In this document: in pieces, positions 24,533-25,762 of the stretch
Numbering within the stretch: the first letter of the stretch is position 1
Layout of the letters: every line of letters begins with the position of its first letter
Source of the DNA: Gammaproteobacteria bacterium
Lineage (GTDB): Bacteria > Pseudomonadota > Gammaproteobacteria > Granulosicoccales > Granulosicoccaceae
Length of the DNA stretch: 25,762 nucleotides
Direction: 5' to 3'
Assembly (NCBI GenBank): GCA_020444765.1
Contig: JAGRHW010000006.1
Coordinates: forward strand, 1-25,762
Position numbers and translations under genes: made by a program
Notes under the pieces: model-generated
What the model was told of the DNA's origin: nothing
The model's input: the letters and a program-made list of their open reading frames with translations, nothing else
Databases searched by the model: none

Positions 24533-25762
24533 GTCTGACACTACGCATTAATCTGGTACTGACCGTCTTGCTGCTGTTTGCCTTTTACATCGCAGCAATC
24601 GTCAGCGGTAACAATATTCAGAAGGTTATTCTGGAGCAGGTCAACAAATCCAGTGATGCGGCCCTGTCGCTTATCAGCAGCATCCTGACCAATCAGAAAC
24701 TGGATGATAAAAGCAAACGACAGCTGATCGTACACGTATCGTCCCTGATCGACACACAGTTATTACAAGTCGACTACTACGGTGTCGACGGACAAACGAT
24801 CTTTACCGCCAACGCACCCAGCGATCGATCAAAACAACAGGCTCCCGCCTGGTTCAGCAAACTGATCTCCATCGATACCCCACCCCGTTATCAGATTTTT
24901 TTACCCACGACGCCGAACAGCCGGGTTCAACTCGGCATAGACCCCAATGACAAAATCGATGAAGCCTGGGAAAATACCAAGCCCTTGTTGCTGCTGGCCT
25001 TGTTATTTGCAGCCTTTTGTTATCTGCTGGTTTTTCTCAGCGTTAAATCGGCCCTGAGACCCGTCATCAGCATTGTAAACGGTCTGGAATCGATCAAGAA
25101 AGGCAATTACGAGGCACGTATTCCCCGTTTTCGTTCCCCCGAGCTGAGCGATATTTCCGAAAAGATCAACGGTGTCGCTGAAACGCTGGAGACAGCGAAA
25201 AACCTCGAACAAACCATGGCGAAACAAGCCGTACAGGCACTGGAAAAAGAACGCCAGTACCTTGCCAGGGAATTGCATGACGAGCTGGGCCAGTCCATCA
25301 GCGCCATCAAGGCCATCGCGGTCAGCTCCGGTTGCGATGAAAACAACACGCATATTTCCAGCAAACAGGCCATCGAGGACCTTTGCGATCATGTCTATGG
25401 CGTGGTAAATACACTGATGCGACGGCTTCGCCCGGTTGTGCTCGAAGAGCTCGGTCTGGTGGTTGCACTGCGTCAAATGATCGATGACTGGAATGACAAG
25501 AACAGCGAGGTTTTCTGCAAATTGTCAATCCGTGGTGATTTCGAGCAGCTGTCCGACGAGGCGTCTATTCATCTGTACCGTGTCGTGCAGGAAGGCTTGA
25601 CCAATATTTCAAAACATTCAAATGCGACGGAAGTGGACATCAAATTGATACATCAAGCTGACACCGGTATCTCCTTGACCATACGGGACAACGGGAGTAT
25701 TACAACTATCGATAGCTCCGACAGCCGATACGGTCTTCGCGGTATACGTGAAAGAATCGACG
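24529..25762 (+). CDS. NarL-family sensor histidine kinase (3' end outside window)
   Basis: The frame is open from GTG at 24529, which overlaps the hydrolase stop (GTGA), to the right edge: 411 residues. It has a membrane helix (about 8-26), a periplasmic sensor domain (about 27-150), a second helix (about 152-172), a HAMP region (about 173-228) and a HisKA_3 domain with His250 in ARELHDELGQ. The ATPase part has QEGLTNISKH (354-363), RDNGS (386-390) and GLRGIRERI (402-410), where the window ends. Such kinases pair with LuxR/NarL-type response regulators, which is probably encoded just outside. In some methylotrophs a kinase-regulator pair of this class (MoxYX, FlhSR) controls methanol oxidation; a similar role for this one is an inference from its place beside mxaR. 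Confidence 0.9.
   Translation, partial: MSLTLRINLVLTVLLLFAFYIAAIVSGNNIQKVILEQVNKSSDAALSLISSILTNQKLDDKSKRQLIVHVSSLIDTQLLQVDYYGVDGQTIFTANAPSDRSKQQAPAWFSKLISIDTPPRYQIFLPTTPNSRVQLGIDPNDKIDEAWENTKPLLLLALLFAAFCYLLVFLSVKSALRPVISIVNGLESIKKGNYEARIPRFRSPELSDISEKINGVAETLETAKNLEQTMAKQAVQALEKERQYLARELHDELGQSISAIKAIAVSSGCDENNTHISSKQAIEDLCDHVYGVVNTLMRRLRPVVLEELGLVVALRQMIDDWNDKNSEVFCKLSIRGDFEQLSDEASIHLYRVVQEGLTNISKHSNATEVDIKLIHQADTGISLTIRDNGSITTIDSSDSRYGLRGIRERID

Overview
The window looks like a methylotrophy locus from a gammaproteobacterium-like, Gram-negative bacterium with moderate GC. The evidence is many Sec signal peptides, a Tat-type signal, periplasmic haem and copper proteins, a PQQ biosynthesis gene, a methanol-dehydrogenase-type quinoprotein, the mxaRSACKL maturation set, and the glutathione pathway of formaldehyde oxidation. 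No species or genus can be named from the sequence alone. No tRNA, rRNA, CRISPR array, insertion sequence or phage gene was seen.

Layout. (1) 1-656, plus strand: the C-terminal part of PqqE (PQQ biosynthesis), cut by the window edge. (2) 672-5750, minus strand: a lanthanide-type methanol dehydrogenase (xoxF-like) followed by its own terminator, then a second unit of a pseudoazurin-like cupredoxin, an MxaJ/XoxJ periplasmic binding protein, an MxaD-like SRPBCC protein and a PQQ-associated YVTN beta-propeller. (3) 6222-11405: a Sox-like module. It holds a SoxH-type zinc hydrolase and a SoxYZ fusion carrier (plus strand); a small Cys-containing secreted protein, a second SoxYZ fusion carrier and a DUF302 protein (minus strand); and a SoxC-type molybdoenzyme (plus strand). 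(4) 11461-15006: a TetR regulator divergent from S-(hydroxymethyl)glutathione dehydrogenase, S-formylglutathione hydrolase and a SoxD-type cytochrome c. (5) 15011-17817: an unknown secreted protein and an AcoR-type sigma-54 activator. (6) 17831-23345, minus strand: mxaR-S-A-C-K-L in the classical order with overlapping genes. (7) 23585-25762: a secreted alpha/beta hydrolase overlapping a NarL-family sensor kinase that runs off the window.

How it may work together. Methanol (or another alcohol) would be oxidised in the periplasm by the PQQ enzyme, with PqqE supplying cofactor and the MxaJ/MxaD and MxaRSACKL proteins acting in enzyme assembly or metal loading. Formaldehyde entering the cytoplasm would be oxidised to formate through glutathione. 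The unusual part is the Sox-like set between these two: two thiol carriers, a zinc hydrolase, and a SoxC/SoxD pair whose halves are split across the formaldehyde operon. SoxB and SoxXA are not in the window. This fits a PQQ-linked, carrier-bound periplasmic oxidation route rather than ordinary thiosulfate oxidation, but its substrate cannot be read from sequence. Also notable are a cupredoxin in the place where a cytochrome cL gene would be expected, and mxaRSACKL without mxaF, mxaG or mxaI in view.
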